Of a stretch of DNA of 64,000 nt, positions 37,472-47,047 are shown piece after piece (the first letter of the stretch is position 1; each line of letters opens with the position of its first letter). This DNA is from an uncultured Eubacteriales bacterium. GTDB taxonomy: Bacteria; Bacillota; Clostridia; Oscillospirales; Acutalibacteraceae. The notes below the pieces were generated by a model. It was not told the origin of the DNA, did not search any database, and worked only from the letters and a program-made list of their open reading frames with translations. The stretch is from positions 1 through 64,000 of the forward strand of contig CASFBL010000009.1 in NCBI GenBank assembly GCA_949292775.1, given 5' to 3'. Position numbers and translations under genes: made by a program.

Positions 37472-37500
37472 AAAGACCTCCACAAAAGCGGAGGTCTTTT
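37472..37500. terminator. Bidirectional Rho-independent terminator
   Basis: AAAGACCTCC / GGAGGTCTTT stem with an eight-base loop, between the convergent SEDS gene and CAP lipoprotein gene. Confidence 0.8.
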
Positions 37501-37517
37501 CATTTGCTTTGCTCAAA

Positions 37518-38216
37518 TCAGCCGATAAACATCTGCACCCAATAACCGTTACCGTTCACAACCACACAGCCGAAGCCGACAGAAGTAAATGCACCGTTTA
37601 AAATATTGGCGCGGTGTCCCTCGGAATTCATCCAGCCATTCATAATTTCATCGACACCGTAATACCCCCAAGTGCCCATGGCGATATTCTCACCGGCAGT
37701 GCTGTAAGAGATGCCGCTAAGCGCTGTAAAACAGTCGCTGCCGTCGGGACGAGTATGGGAAAAACAGCCGTCTTTGGCGATTTCCGCGGCGCGCACCCGC
37801 GCCGAAGCGCACAAGCTCTGATTCAAGGTTAGTTCAGAAAGCCCGTTTTTCTTTCTCTGGGCGTTGACCGCTTTTAACATATCGGATTCAAAGCCGGTTT
37901 GCGCGCCTTCGACGGTGTCTTTTGCAGGCGCTTGCTCGGCAGGTTTTTCCGGTTTCGCCGTCGGTTTTACAGCCGCTTTTGTGGTTGTTGTTTTAGAATT
38001 ATTTTTCTTGGCTGTTTTGGTTGTCGTTTCGGTAGTCTCTTGCGTTGTGGTTTCTGTAGTAGTCGCCGTAGTTTCGGGTTCAGAAAACGGCTCGGTTACG
38101 GTGGTTTCCGGCAAAGCGGTAGTCGTTGTCGGTTCCTCCGGTGATTTTTGACAGGCGCAAAACAACACCGTTATGCACAGGCAAAATACACAAATTCGAA
38201 ACAGGAAACCTCGCAT
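37518..38216 (-). CDS. CAP-domain (SCP/PR1) lipoprotein
   Basis: Surface protein of 232 residues. The signal peptide ends in the lipobox LFCAC, giving a lipidated N-terminal Cys. A long spacer (about residues 22-100) is extremely rich in Thr, Glu, Lys and Pro, as if spanning the cell wall. The C-terminal CAP domain (about 110-232) contains NAQRKKNGLSELTLN, CFSHTRPDGSDCFTAL, AGENIAMG and a histidine in GWMNSEGHRANIL, the usual CAP signature. Related YkwD/SafA-associated proteins occur in spore formers; the function is unknown. ATG at 38216 is chosen (GGGAGG upstream) over a TTG one codon earlier. It follows pcrA by 26 bp and may be cotranscribed. Confidence 0.9.
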   Translation of the reverse strand: MRGFLFRICVFCLCITVLFCACQKSPEEPTTTTALPETTVTEPFSEPETTATTTETTTQETTETTTKTAKKNNSKTTTTKAAVKPTAKPEKPAEQAPAKDTVEGAQTGFESDMLKAVNAQRKKNGLSELTLNQSLCASARVRAAEIAKDGCFSHTRPDGSDCFTALSGISYSTAGENIAMGTWGYYGVDEIMNGWMNSEGHRANILNGAFTSVGFGCVVVNGNGYWVQMFIG

Positions 38217-38242
38217 CAAAAGCCCTCCCTATAGTAAGCCTG

Positions 38243-40651
38243 CTAAACCAGCTTTAGATTCGCCATGCGCGCCATCAATTTTTTCGTACCGACTTTCTGG
38301 AAAGCAATTTCCAAAAGCATATCGTTACCCATTGGCCGCACGGTTGAAACCACGCCCACGCCGAACGCCTTGTGTTCGACTGTGTCGCCCGGTTTGAAGT
38401 TTGGGATTTCCCCGCTTGCAGCTGCCTTTTTGGTAAAACCGCGGTTGACACTCGAAGAAGCCGCGCTTGCAGTGGAATGCGGTACATTGTGCGAAGAAGT
38501 GCCGGTGTGAGGCGCACCGCCGTAACCGCTTTTACCGCCGAAGCCATAACGAGCACCAACGCCCGAAGCCCGGTGGATGTCAAGCAAAGCTTCCGGAATC
38601 TCGGCTACAAACCGAGAAGGCTGGTAATAGTTGGTAGAACCATAAATCATACGCGCTTTTGCATGTGTTAAATACAGTTTCTCTTTGGCGCGTGTTATGC
38701 CGACATAGGCAAGGCGGCGTTCTTCTTCCACTTCTGAATCGATATACATGCTCTGCACGCCGGGGAAAACGCCCTCTTCCATACCGGGGATGAACACCAC
38801 AGGAAATTCCAACCCTTTGGCGGAATGAAGCGTCATCAATACAACAGCCTCGGCCTCGGCGTTGTAATTGTCGATGTCGGTAAGAAGCGCAACTTCCTCT
38901 AAATAATCGTTGAGCGAACCCTCGGGATTTTCCTCAGAGAAACGCACCAAAGTTGCAGAAAGTTCGTTGAGGTTCTGCACACGGTCGTCGAATTTTTCCG
39001 GCTCAGCACGCAGACTTTCCACATAGCCTGTCTCATCTAAAACCTGATTGAGCACATCGGCAAGCGGAGCGTCAGACGCCGCAGCAGCTATGCGCTCAAT
39101 CATTGCCGTAAAGGCTTTCAGTTTTTCAGCCGAGCGTTTTAAGACATCATATTCATCGGCCGTTTTCAGCACTTCAAACAGTGAAACACCCAAAAGGTCG
39201 GCAATTTCATTCGCACGCGCCACAGTCGTATCCCCTATGCCGCGCTTTGGTACATTGATAATGCGCTGCAAACGAATCTTGTCGGCAGGGTTATTGATGA
39301 CCGACAAATAAGCGAGCATATCTTTTATTTCCATTCGGTCATAGAATTTATGACCGCCGATGATACGGTAAGGAATCGCGTTTTTGATAAGCGCCCGTTC
39401 AATGGGACCGGACATGGCGTTCATACGGTACAGCACCGCGTGGTCGCCAAACGAATGCCCGCGCGCGACAGAATCCAAAATCTGACCGGCAATATAGTTT
39501 GCCTCTTCCGTCTCGTCCTGCGCGGTTTCGAGTGTGATTTTTGCGCCCTCGCCATTCGCTGTCCAAAGGTTTTTGCCCTTTCGTTGGCTGTTGTTGGCAA
39601 TCACGGCGTTGGCCGCATCCAAAATAGTCTGCGTAGAACGGTAATTCTGCTCCAAACGAATGACTACGGCATCCGGATATCGCGTTTCAAAGCTCAAAAT
39701 ATTTTCAATGGTCGCGCCGCGGAACCGATAAATACTTTGGTCGTCGTCACCGACCACGCAGATGTTGCGATAGCCGTCGGCGAGCAAAGAAGTCAGCTTG
39801 TACTGCGCGTGGTTGGTGTCTTGGTACTCGTCCACCATGATATAACGGAACTGATGCTGATAGTGTTCAAGCACATCGGGATTTTCCTCAAACAAACGCA
39901 CTGTGTTGAAAATAATATCGTCAAAGTCCATCGCGTCTGCATTTTGCAAAAGGCGCTGATATTTTTCATAGCAGTCTGCAATCTTCTGCATACGCACATC
40001 TTGCCCGGCGGTTTTTTTGAACTCTTCTGGTGAAACGAGCGCGTCTTTGGCACGGCTTATCTCCGCCAAAATCGATTTGTGCGGTAAAAAACGATCTTCA
40101 ATATTTAAAAGCTTTTGGCATTCCTTCATGACGCGTTTGCTGTCATCCGTGTCATAAATCGTAAACCGATTTGTAAAACCGATGCGGTCCGCATTGCGCC
40201 GCAAAATGCGCACGCAGCTTGCGTGGAAGGTGCTCGCCCAAATGTCCTGCGCATCTTCGCCGAGCATGCCGCCAAGGCGTTCCTTCAGTTCATTGGCGGC
40301 TTTATTGGTAAAGGTGATTGCTAAAATCTGCCACGGCTTCGGGGCATTTGCTCGAAACACATCGGCAATTTGCGGATAAACAGAATGATCCCCCGCAAGG
40401 TAAGCACGCATGTTTTGCAAATCCGTGTCGTCGGGCGTGCGGTCTGCATAATCAGAGGTATAAGCTTGGCCGAAGCGCAAAAGATTTGCAATTCGGTTAA
40501 CCAGGACTGTGGTTTTTCCGCTGCCTGCACCCGCCAGAATTAAAAGCGGTCCATCCGTTTGAAAGACCGCTTTTTTCTGCATCGCATTCATGCGTTTAAA
40601 TTCGTTTTCAATAATTTGTTTGCGCAAAAGTAAAAATTCGTTGTAGTCCAT
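38243..40651 (-). CDS. pcrA: ATP-dependent DNA helicase PcrA/UvrD
   Basis: SF1A 3'-5' helicase for nucleotide-excision repair and removal of replication and transcription obstacles. Motif I LILAGAGSGKTTVLVNRIA is near residue 40, motif II MVDEYQDTNHAQ and motif III VVGDDDQSIYRFRGA follow, and motif VI is VGITRAKEKLYLTHA. The C-terminal tail ends in a Tudor-like element (FKPGDTVEHKAFGVGVV), the RNA polymerase-binding region of PcrA. At 802 residues it is somewhat longer than Bacillus PcrA (about 740). It follows the fumarase beta gene by 14 bp. Confidence 0.96.
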   Translation of the reverse strand: MDYNEFLLLRKQIIENEFKRMNAMQKKAVFQTDGPLLILAGAGSGKTTVLVNRIANLLRFGQAYTSDYADRTPDDTDLQNMRAYLAGDHSVYPQIADVFRANAPKPWQILAITFTNKAANELKERLGGMLGEDAQDIWASTFHASCVRILRRNADRIGFTNRFTIYDTDDSKRVMKECQKLLNIEDRFLPHKSILAEISRAKDALVSPEEFKKTAGQDVRMQKIADCYEKYQRLLQNADAMDFDDIIFNTVRLFEENPDVLEHYQHQFRYIMVDEYQDTNHAQYKLTSLLADGYRNICVVGDDDQSIYRFRGATIENILSFETRYPDAVVIRLEQNYRSTQTILDAANAVIANNSQRKGKNLWTANGEGAKITLETAQDETEEANYIAGQILDSVARGHSFGDHAVLYRMNAMSGPIERALIKNAIPYRIIGGHKFYDRMEIKDMLAYLSVINNPADKIRLQRIINVPKRGIGDTTVARANEIADLLGVSLFEVLKTADEYDVLKRSAEKLKAFTAMIERIAAAASDAPLADVLNQVLDETGYVESLRAEPEKFDDRVQNLNELSATLVRFSEENPEGSLNDYLEEVALLTDIDNYNAEAEAVVLMTLHSAKGLEFPVVFIPGMEEGVFPGVQSMYIDSEVEEERRLAYVGITRAKEKLYLTHAKARMIYGSTNYYQPSRFVAEIPEALLDIHRASGVGARYGFGGKSGYGGAPHTGTSSHNVPHSTASAASSSVNRGFTKKAAASGEIPNFKPGDTVEHKAFGVGVVSTVRPMGNDMLLEIAFQKVGTKKLMARMANLKLV

Positions 40652-40665
40652 AAATACTCCGTAAA

Positions 40666-41196
40666 TCAGGTTTGAAAAAGGTTGCCGCCGTGGCAGTCAA
40701 TCGCCACAGTCAACGGAAAGACGCTGAATTCCAGCCGTTTGACAGATTCGCAGCCAAGGTCATCAAACGCAATGACTTCACAGGAAGTTATGCATTTGCT
40801 GGCGAGCGCGCCGGCGCCGCCCACGGCACAAAAATACACTGCGCCGTTGCGCACAATAGCGTCGCACACTTCTTTGCTTCTCGGCCCTTTGCCGACCATT
40901 GCGGCAAGCCCCAAGTCGAGCATACGCGGCGCATAGACATCCATTCTGCCGGAGGTTGTCGGCCCGCAGCTGCCAATAGCAAGGTGCTCAGGCGTCGGTG
41001 TGGGCCCGGCGTAATAAACAACAGCACCGTCCAGCGCATAAGGGAGTGTTTCCCCCGCATCTAAAAGCGCCATAATGCGTTTATGTGCCGCGTCGCGGGA
41101 GGTGTAAACCGTACCGCTCAAATAAACCGTGTCGCCTGCGTGCAGTTCTTTTGCACACGCTTTAATTTCACTTGTATGTAACTGAAACTCTTTCAA
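40666..41196 (-). CDS. Class I fumarase / L(+)-tartrate dehydratase beta-type subunit
   Basis: A 176-residue Fe-S hydro-lyase beta-type domain. It shows LHAGDTVYLSGTVYTSRDAAHKR at the start, YYAGPTPTPEHLAIGSCGPTT with TSGRMD in the middle, and MVGKGPRSKEVCDA. In clostridial fumarases the beta subunit forms a complex with a separate alpha subunit that carries the 4Fe-4S cluster. No alpha subunit gene is in this window: the upstream neighbour is a DivIVA-like gene four bases away and the downstream one is pcrA. The first codon is apparently TTG, with AAGG eight bases upstream. Whether alpha is elsewhere or the protein works alone cannot be told here. Confidence 0.88.
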   Translation of the reverse strand: MKEFQLHTSEIKACAKELHAGDTVYLSGTVYTSRDAAHKRIMALLDAGETLPYALDGAVVYYAGPTPTPEHLAIGSCGPTTSGRMDVYAPRMLDLGLAAMVGKGPRSKEVCDAIVRNGAVYFCAVGGAGALASKCITSCEVIAFDDLGCESVKRLEFSVFPLTVAIDCHGGNLFQT

Positions 41197-41200
41197 TGCT

Positions 41201-42007
41201 TCAACCTTCTTTCGGTTTGTCGAACCGATAAACCGAATTCGGCGTGATGTTTAGGTCTTCATTAAATTCCGTGTTTGGAGGATAGTGAATAAAGGTAAGA
41301 CCGCTGCCGTCATCGGTTCTTGTAATGCCGGCAATTTCTTCACCAAGTTCTTCAGCGATATGGATGGAAATATCGGGTACAAATTTTTCTGCATCCTTAC
41401 GGTTTGCAAGCGCCTGCGCGGCTTTGGAAAGCTTGGCAGAAAGCGCAGAAATGTCGGCATGCAGGCTCTCGATAGATTTTGTAAATGTGGCAGCCAAAGC
41501 ATCTACATCCGATGAAAGACGCGCGACCTCGCTCGCCTGCTTCGCAATGCTGTCGGAAGCTTCGGTCTGAGTTTCATTTGCCTTTTTATTGGCGGCTGTC
41601 ACGATTTCGTCGGAATACTTTCTTGCATCTAAAAATGCAGCGCCGAGCTGGGCTTCCGACGCGCGGACCTCTTCGCTTCTCTTTTCTAAATAAGCCTTGG
41701 TTTCATCCAAAGACGAGACCTGCTTTTTCAAGCTTTCATTTTCTGCCTGAACAGCCGCAGCCTGCGCTTTTGCACTCTGAAGCGCGGAGTCTGACTCCTC
41801 TAATTTCTTTTCAGTTTCTTTTGCCTGCTCACACACAGCGGAAAGCTCATCCACTTTTTGTGTCAAAGTCTGCACTGATGCGCCTTTTTCCTGCAATTCC
41901 GCATGTAAAGCGGCAATTTCAGTTTTTAACTCCTCTACATATTTCAACACATCTTCGCGCTTAAAGCCTCCGAAAATGCTGGTTCTTAAAATCCGTTCGG
42001 ACTCCAT
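41201..42007 (-). CDS. DivIVA-like coiled-coil protein
   Basis: A 268-residue protein with the DivIVA-type N-terminus ILRTSIFGGFKREDVLKYVE, the short module that binds curved membranes, followed by a long coiled coil (about residues 25-190) rich in Ala, Glu, Lys and Ser. The final 70 residues are non-coiled and acidic and contain no recognised domain. DivIVA/GpsB proteins organise division, pole formation or wall synthesis. ATG at 42007 follows GGAGG by seven bases; an upstream in-frame start at 42046 is unsupported. It leads the run divIVA-like / fumarase beta / pcrA. Confidence 0.8.
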   Translation of the reverse strand: MESERILRTSIFGGFKREDVLKYVEELKTEIAALHAELQEKGASVQTLTQKVDELSAVCEQAKETEKKLEESDSALQSAKAQAAAVQAENESLKKQVSSLDETKAYLEKRSEEVRASEAQLGAAFLDARKYSDEIVTAANKKANETQTEASDSIAKQASEVARLSSDVDALAATFTKSIESLHADISALSAKLSKAAQALANRKDAEKFVPDISIHIAEELGEEIAGITRTDDGSGLTFIHYPPNTEFNEDLNITPNSVYRFDKPKEG

Positions 42008-42166
42008 TTGACTGCCTCCTGTTTTGTCTGTTCCTAAAATCTGCATAAATCCTGAAATATTTTAGCATATTTTCATTTGTATAGCAACTGTTTTTCCTGC
42101 TGAAAGAAGCTCGATTTTTCCTGTGATAATCTGTGCAATTTAGAGCAGAAAAATTTAGCACAATTA

Positions 42167-42198
42167 AAATCCCACCCGAAAAAAGCAGGTGGGATTTT
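42167..42198 (-). terminator. Rho-independent terminator after the GPH symporter
   Basis: AAAATCCCACC / GGTGGGATTTT stem around an A-rich loop, directly downstream of the symporter gene on the minus strand. Confidence 0.8.
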
Positions 42199-42202
42199 GA
42201 TT

Positions 42203-43687
42203 TTATGTATCGCTTTTCGGTGTTTCCGATGCAGCTTCACTTACAGAGGCGTTTTCTTCCTGCGCTTTCAATTCCGCAGCACGGTTCAAAAGCACCGCTT
42301 CGTGGATTTTTTCTTTGCGCTCGCCGGTCAAACGATAAAAGAAGAACGGCACACCGGCAAGAAGCATCATTAGGCCGTGGAAAATTGTATAGAAAAACAA
42401 CAGCATAATTTTCGTATGCAGGGTTTGGTCCGGGTAGACCCCCTCTTGGGGCTGAATATACTGAATGATAGAATTCTCACCATACAAGACCATTGGCGCA
42501 ACGCCGGACGCAATAGCGCCGCTGATGGTGGAACCAATGCCGCAGACAAACCCGAGACTTGCGTCGAGCCGTTTGTGCGTTTTTAGCTCGATATCTTCCA
42601 AAATATCCGCCTGGAACATGGACGGCAAAAGATTGGAAGCGCCGAATTGCAGACCAATTAAGAACAAGGACAAAACAAAAACGATTTGCAGCGCAGAAGA
42701 GCCGGTTTTAAAATATGCCGTACCGATAGCAAACGCAAGCGTATTTGCAAGCACGGAATACACGCCCGATGCAATATAAATCTGTTTGGAATTAAATTTT
42801 TTAAGCAACGCTTTGACAATCAGCATGCCGACAAAAGTACCGATACCTGTCGGGAGCCCCAGCAAAATATATTTGCTTGTAGAACCAAGCAGAGCAGCCG
42901 CAAGGAAAATCCCCATGTAAGTCGCAACACCACGGAAATTTTTCAAAAATTCACTAAGCAAAACGATCCAAGCATACTTGTTTTTGAGAATATCCAAATA
43001 CCCTTCCAACGGGTCTCTGTGTGTCGTGTTGTAAGTTACGCGCTCTTTAACCATGTTGCAGGCAAGCAGCATAACGCAGGTGCAAACCACGGCACAGGCA
43101 ATCGCTGAGCCAAGATATTGCAGCCCTTCGTCGTCGGTAATCACACCGGCGACCGCCACAACGACCAACGGCGCAGAATTGCCGATTGCGTTGACGATGC
43201 CGCGCCAGGTAAGCGCCGTGTCGCGCTCGTTGCTATTGGGTGAAATCACAACAGCAATGTTATTGAGAGTTCCTGCAAAGGTGTTGGCAATGTTATAAAC
43301 CACCTGAATGCAAATGAGATAGGCTACAATAATAACCCCGGTTCTCGGAATAAAGCTCGGCGTCCAAAACAAAAGCACGGTCAACACCGCTGTCGGGATT
43401 GCCCAAATGCGGACAAAAGGCTTAAATTTATTGTGTCCGTCTTTCGGCGGACGGTCAATAACCATCATTAAAAAGAAATTGATGACAAAGCCCGCAATCG
43501 TGCAAAAGGAGTTGATGAAGCCGACCTGCTCGGATTCAAGCCCTAAAACATTGACAAGGTAAGCCTGCCGATAATTGCCGAGCATACCCTGCATGGTCGT
43601 CAGGAAAAAGGTTCCCATTAGAAATACAATCATTTCTTTGGTTGGGACCAGTTTTTCCGGTGTTGCAACCGTTTGTTCTTTACGCAT
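42203..43687 (-). CDS. Glycoside-pentoside-hexuronide (GPH) type sugar:cation symporter
   Basis: An approximately 494-residue MFS/GPH membrane protein with about twelve helices. Text such as TFFLTTMQGMLGNYRQAYLV, FVRIWAIPTAVLTVLLFWTP and LGLPTGIGTFVGMLIVKALL matches the MFS_2/melibiose-carrier type. It lies downstream of the GH31 / DUF4965 / phosphoesterase genes on the same strand, so it probably imports the glycoside those enzymes degrade. ATG at 43687 has AGGTG six bases upstream. The C-terminal tail is charged and cytoplasmic. The substrate is not evident from sequence. Confidence 0.85.
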   Translation of the reverse strand: MRKEQTVATPEKLVPTKEMIVFLMGTFFLTTMQGMLGNYRQAYLVNVLGLESEQVGFINSFCTIAGFVINFFLMMVIDRPPKDGHNKFKPFVRIWAIPTAVLTVLLFWTPSFIPRTGVIIVAYLICIQVVYNIANTFAGTLNNIAVVISPNSNERDTALTWRGIVNAIGNSAPLVVVAVAGVITDDEGLQYLGSAIACAVVCTCVMLLACNMVKERVTYNTTHRDPLEGYLDILKNKYAWIVLLSEFLKNFRGVATYMGIFLAAALLGSTSKYILLGLPTGIGTFVGMLIVKALLKKFNSKQIYIASGVYSVLANTLAFAIGTAYFKTGSSALQIVFVLSLFLIGLQFGASNLLPSMFQADILEDIELKTHKRLDASLGFVCGIGSTISGAIASGVAPMVLYGENSIIQYIQPQEGVYPDQTLHTKIMLLFFYTIFHGLMMLLAGVPFFFYRLTGERKEKIHEAVLLNRAAELKAQEENASVSEAASETPKSDT

Positions 43688-43749
43688 AAACTGCACCTGC
43701 TCTCTTGAATTCTGAATTCCCCGAATCGCAGCGGGGTCTTACTACTAAA

Positions 43750-45105
43750 TCACTCCAAAATCAGTGTCGCGTTATAATCGTCGATGCCGTAATTTCCGGC
43801 GGAATGCTTTAATATTTCTGCCATATCTGCCGGTTCACCTTCCAGTGTTTTGATGTTGAGCTTTTTGAGGACAAAACCCAAGCGATGAATCGCCGCCAGC
43901 AAAACATCACCTTTCGGCGTGCCGGCAACAAAGGTTTGATTGCCTTCTAAAACACCGCGCACCAATTCCACGACATAATTTTTAAACAGTATTTTCCGAA
44001 TGGATTTATCGCAATGCACGCACAACAACCGCGCGACACCGCCAACTGTCATTTTATTTAAAATTTTGCCGAGCATTTTAAACACCGGATACAGCGATTT
44101 TTTATCTGCCGCGCCGAATTTCTGCAAAAGCACTTCGGGGTTTTCCCGCATATCTTCGATGATATTCAATATCATACTGTCAAACAAATCCACTAAATAC
44201 TGTTTACAGTCGCGCCCGCCGGTCTCCCACTCAAAATCGGGTGTGGGGATGCTCTCAATCTGCACCGTTTTGCGGTCCAAGACAGTGACAAGCCGCATAT
44301 AAGCCGGATCGGCTATGGTTGAACCTGTGCAGACATCGTAAAACTTATTTCCCTTTTCGGTGATTTTTTCGTTGATGCTTTGATTGTGCATGTGCCCCGT
44401 AAATACCAAATGCACACCCTCGTCGGCAAGCATTGTGGTGATGGCTTCTGCATTTTGCTGAACAGCGGTCGGAATAATGGAAAATATCGGCTGGCCGGGC
44501 AAAAGCGGGTAATGGTTCATGGCAATGAGCATTTGCCCGTCTTCCCGCGCTTTTTTGGTCTGCTCTTTAATCCAGGCGATTTGCCGGTCGTCATAGGTGA
44601 TGTTATCCACACAGTCACCGTCGTTATTCAGCGCGAGCAAACGCACACCGTCGGAAAGCTGCACGACATAGGAAAGATGCTCTCTGTCTACAGCGATAGC
44701 CTCTGAAAATCCAAAATCATAATACAGGTCAAAAAGCGCCTCGCGTTTGGTGCCCTCAGGCTCATGCCGCCCGGTCTCATCAAACGAAAACGGGTGGTCG
44801 TTAAAATCGTGCCCGGCGGTGATCACATAAACTCTTTTCCCGCTTGCCTTCAGTTCTTTCAGCTGCTCTATAAAATCCAAATGGCTTTCTTTTTCACCGT
44901 TAAAAGACAGGTCGCCTGCGATGAGCACGATATCCGCCAAGTCGCTTTTGGCAAGATAGGCAAGCACCGATTTATTGATGACTTCTGTTTCGGCAAAGCA
45001 TTTTTGCTCATAACGCATGAACTTTTCATAAGCTTCGCCGCGTGCGCCGAGTGAATTCTTGAAATAATGCGTATCGGTAATGACAAAGAATTTTAATTCT
45101 TGCAC
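43750..45105 (-). CDS. Calcineurin-like metallophosphoesterase
   Basis: A 451-residue protein with a binuclear metallophosphoesterase domain in its first 280 residues. The metal-binding motifs are FVITDTHYF (DxH), IVLIAGDLSFNGE (GD), ITAGHDFND (normally GNHD), MNHYPLLPGQ and FTGHMHNQSI (GHxH). The usual Asn of GNHD is Gly here, so one ligand differs. The C-terminal 170 residues are unassigned. The start is taken as GTG at 45105, right after GGGGAGAGAGG, and overlaps the end of the DUF4965 gene by 13 bases. The operon context suggests phosphate-ester or glycan-related hydrolysis; no substrate can be named. Confidence 0.82.
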   Translation of the reverse strand: MQELKFFVITDTHYFKNSLGARGEAYEKFMRYEQKCFAETEVINKSVLAYLAKSDLADIVLIAGDLSFNGEKESHLDFIEQLKELKASGKRVYVITAGHDFNDHPFSFDETGRHEPEGTKREALFDLYYDFGFSEAIAVDREHLSYVVQLSDGVRLLALNNDGDCVDNITYDDRQIAWIKEQTKKAREDGQMLIAMNHYPLLPGQPIFSIIPTAVQQNAEAITTMLADEGVHLVFTGHMHNQSINEKITEKGNKFYDVCTGSTIADPAYMRLVTVLDRKTVQIESIPTPDFEWETGGRDCKQYLVDLFDSMILNIIEDMRENPEVLLQKFGAADKKSLYPVFKMLGKILNKMTVGGVARLLCVHCDKSIRKILFKNYVVELVRGVLEGNQTFVAGTPKGDVLLAAIHRLGFVLKKLNIKTLEGEPADMAEILKHSAGNYGIDDYNATLILE

Positions 45106-47036
45106 GCCTCTCTCCCCTTTTCCAATAGCTTTGATTTTAAAACCGGCATCCAAAGCCCCGCCTGCACACTGCGGTGATCCATGCCGCGCTCTTTGGGTTC
45201 TTTGGTCTCAAACCAGTCGGTAAAGCAGTTGCGGTCGTTTGTCTCGGACAAGAAACGGACAATACACTCGGAAAACCGCTTGATGTTTTCTCCGTTCTCG
45301 TCCAAACAGGCCGCCCACAGCATCCAGTCGGACTTGGTAAACCCTGCGCGCGAATCCAGCGGCACACCGTAACGGTTAAGCTGTGCTTTGTATTTTTCAC
45401 TTTCCGCGCGGTAAAGGGACTTGTCAAACAGTTGGAAATCAAACAAAATGTCCCAAACCAAGTTATATTTCAAGCTCCAGCTGCCCGCTTCGTCTAAAGA
45501 GAAACGGAAGTAGCCGTTTTCCGTCGCGAGTGCAGCCAATTTCTGCACAAAGTCTTTGGCGATTTGCATATCCTCTTGGGGCTTGCCGAGCGCTTCACAG
45601 ATTTTTGCAAAGCAGGCAATGCCCATAACGGCTTTAATGGCAAGGTTGACATTTTTCTCGCTGTGCCCAGCAAAATCGTCTGTGCAAAGCTGATTTTCGA
45701 GCACCACACCGGTCTTTTTCAGAAACCCCGCCCAAGTTTCAAGCAAATCAAAATTTTCGGAAATCTGCGTACTGTCGCCGGTCAGGAAATAATAGGCATA
45801 TGACATAATCAGCATATTGCCGCATTCTTCCACAGGCATTTGATTTTCCGGACGGAATATAGAAAAATCACGGCAAGTATATACCTTTCGTTTGGAAACG
45901 CGCTGCATAAGCCCCGTTTTCAGCGCATAGACCTGCCCGTTGGCAATCGGGTAAGTGCCGATATCATGCGGCGCAAAATCCGCCTGCCAAACCGGGAAGC
46001 GCGAAAAGCGGAAAATTCCCGTAAGCATGGCTTTAACAAGTTCAGGCTTATATACCAAAAACAGAGGTACTGCGGGATAGGACACATCCACAGTATTGAT
46101 GCAGCCGTTGGAATGGCATTCTTTAGAAAGATACAGCAGTTCGCCTTGCTCGCTGCGTACCAGCTTGTGTGCGGCGAGCACCTGCCGTATAGCGGCAGTC
46201 AAAATTTTCTGATACGCTTCGCCAAACGCCGTGGCATCGGCAAGGAGCGTTTTTTCCTGCTGATGCATCTTCAAAAGCAATGCATCGTGGTTTTCCCGGC
46301 AATAGGCAATCGCGGCTTCAATAGATTCAAAGCGTTCGTGCCACAAAGCTTTTAAAGGCTTATCAAAATATAAAATAGATTCGATATCGTCGAACGCCAA
46401 AATATTGCCGAAAGAGACCGGCTTAGTCAAATGCTGAAATGAAAAGGTTGTCTGCAATGCGGCTCCTTTGCTGTTTCCAACTGAAAGCGTGCCGCCTTCC
46501 AAATAAAGATATCCCCAGTCCGCCGAAACACCGTCCCCGGATTTGCTCAATGGCTTTTGCTGCGTGCGCCCCATGCGGGCAACGGTATGTTCGCCTGATG
46601 AAAGCAAGGTCTTTTCCACACACTTGGCTCGGCGGTCATAGCAAAATTCCTCATGTACACAAAGGGACACTTCTATATCATGCGGCGTTTTGTCAAGCAC
46701 TTCCAGCCGATAATCAACAAAGGAACAGGGCGTTGACAGAATATGTAAATCCTCCAATGTCAACGGCGTCCAAAACCGTACCGACAGCAAAACGGCAGCA
46801 TTCTGAAAAGTATATTCCGTTACAAACGGTGTGACGGTACAATTGGTTTGCTCCAGGACAGGCGTTTTGCCTGTCCCTAAGAACCGAAAAGCTTTGCCGT
46901 CTATTGTTACAAAACCGGTAAGCCGCTTTAAGTTCCCGCACCAAAGCGTGGTCGGCGCATCATAGAGCTTATCGCTTCTCGACCAAATACTGAAAAAAGG
47001 GTCAACCGTAATCAATGGATATGCCGGCAGGCGCAT
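45093..47036 (-). CDS. DUF4965/DUF5127 'glutaminase A-like' six-hairpin protein
   Basis: A 647-residue protein of the family that includes fungal glutaminase GtaA and many uncharacterised bacterial proteins (DUF4964, DUF5127, DUF4965, DUF1793). The opening RLPAYPLITVDPFFSIWS is that of the N-terminal beta domain. The central LCTDDFAGHSEKNVNLAIKA is the most conserved family motif, in the alpha-helical toroid. The fungal proteins are secreted, but no signal peptide is seen here. Placement between GH31 and a phosphoesterase, 11 bp after GH31, makes a glycosidase-like role more likely than glutaminase. Family assignment is good; function is open. Confidence 0.82.
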   Translation of the reverse strand: MRLPAYPLITVDPFFSIWSRSDKLYDAPTTLWCGNLKRLTGFVTIDGKAFRFLGTGKTPVLEQTNCTVTPFVTEYTFQNAAVLLSVRFWTPLTLEDLHILSTPCSFVDYRLEVLDKTPHDIEVSLCVHEEFCYDRRAKCVEKTLLSSGEHTVARMGRTQQKPLSKSGDGVSADWGYLYLEGGTLSVGNSKGAALQTTFSFQHLTKPVSFGNILAFDDIESILYFDKPLKALWHERFESIEAAIAYCRENHDALLLKMHQQEKTLLADATAFGEAYQKILTAAIRQVLAAHKLVRSEQGELLYLSKECHSNGCINTVDVSYPAVPLFLVYKPELVKAMLTGIFRFSRFPVWQADFAPHDIGTYPIANGQVYALKTGLMQRVSKRKVYTCRDFSIFRPENQMPVEECGNMLIMSYAYYFLTGDSTQISENFDLLETWAGFLKKTGVVLENQLCTDDFAGHSEKNVNLAIKAVMGIACFAKICEALGKPQEDMQIAKDFVQKLAALATENGYFRFSLDEAGSWSLKYNLVWDILFDFQLFDKSLYRAESEKYKAQLNRYGVPLDSRAGFTKSDWMLWAACLDENGENIKRFSECIVRFLSETNDRNCFTDWFETKEPKERGMDHRSVQAGLWMPVLKSKLLEKGREACKN

Positions 47037-47047
47037 GGCGTTCCTCC

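Noticed and set aside
37900-38160. Tandem repeat or CRISPR-like array in the ACG/GTT-rich stretch
   Set aside because: It is the codon pattern of the Thr-rich spacer in the CAP lipoprotein, not a regular repeat. No CRISPR array was seen anywhere in the window.
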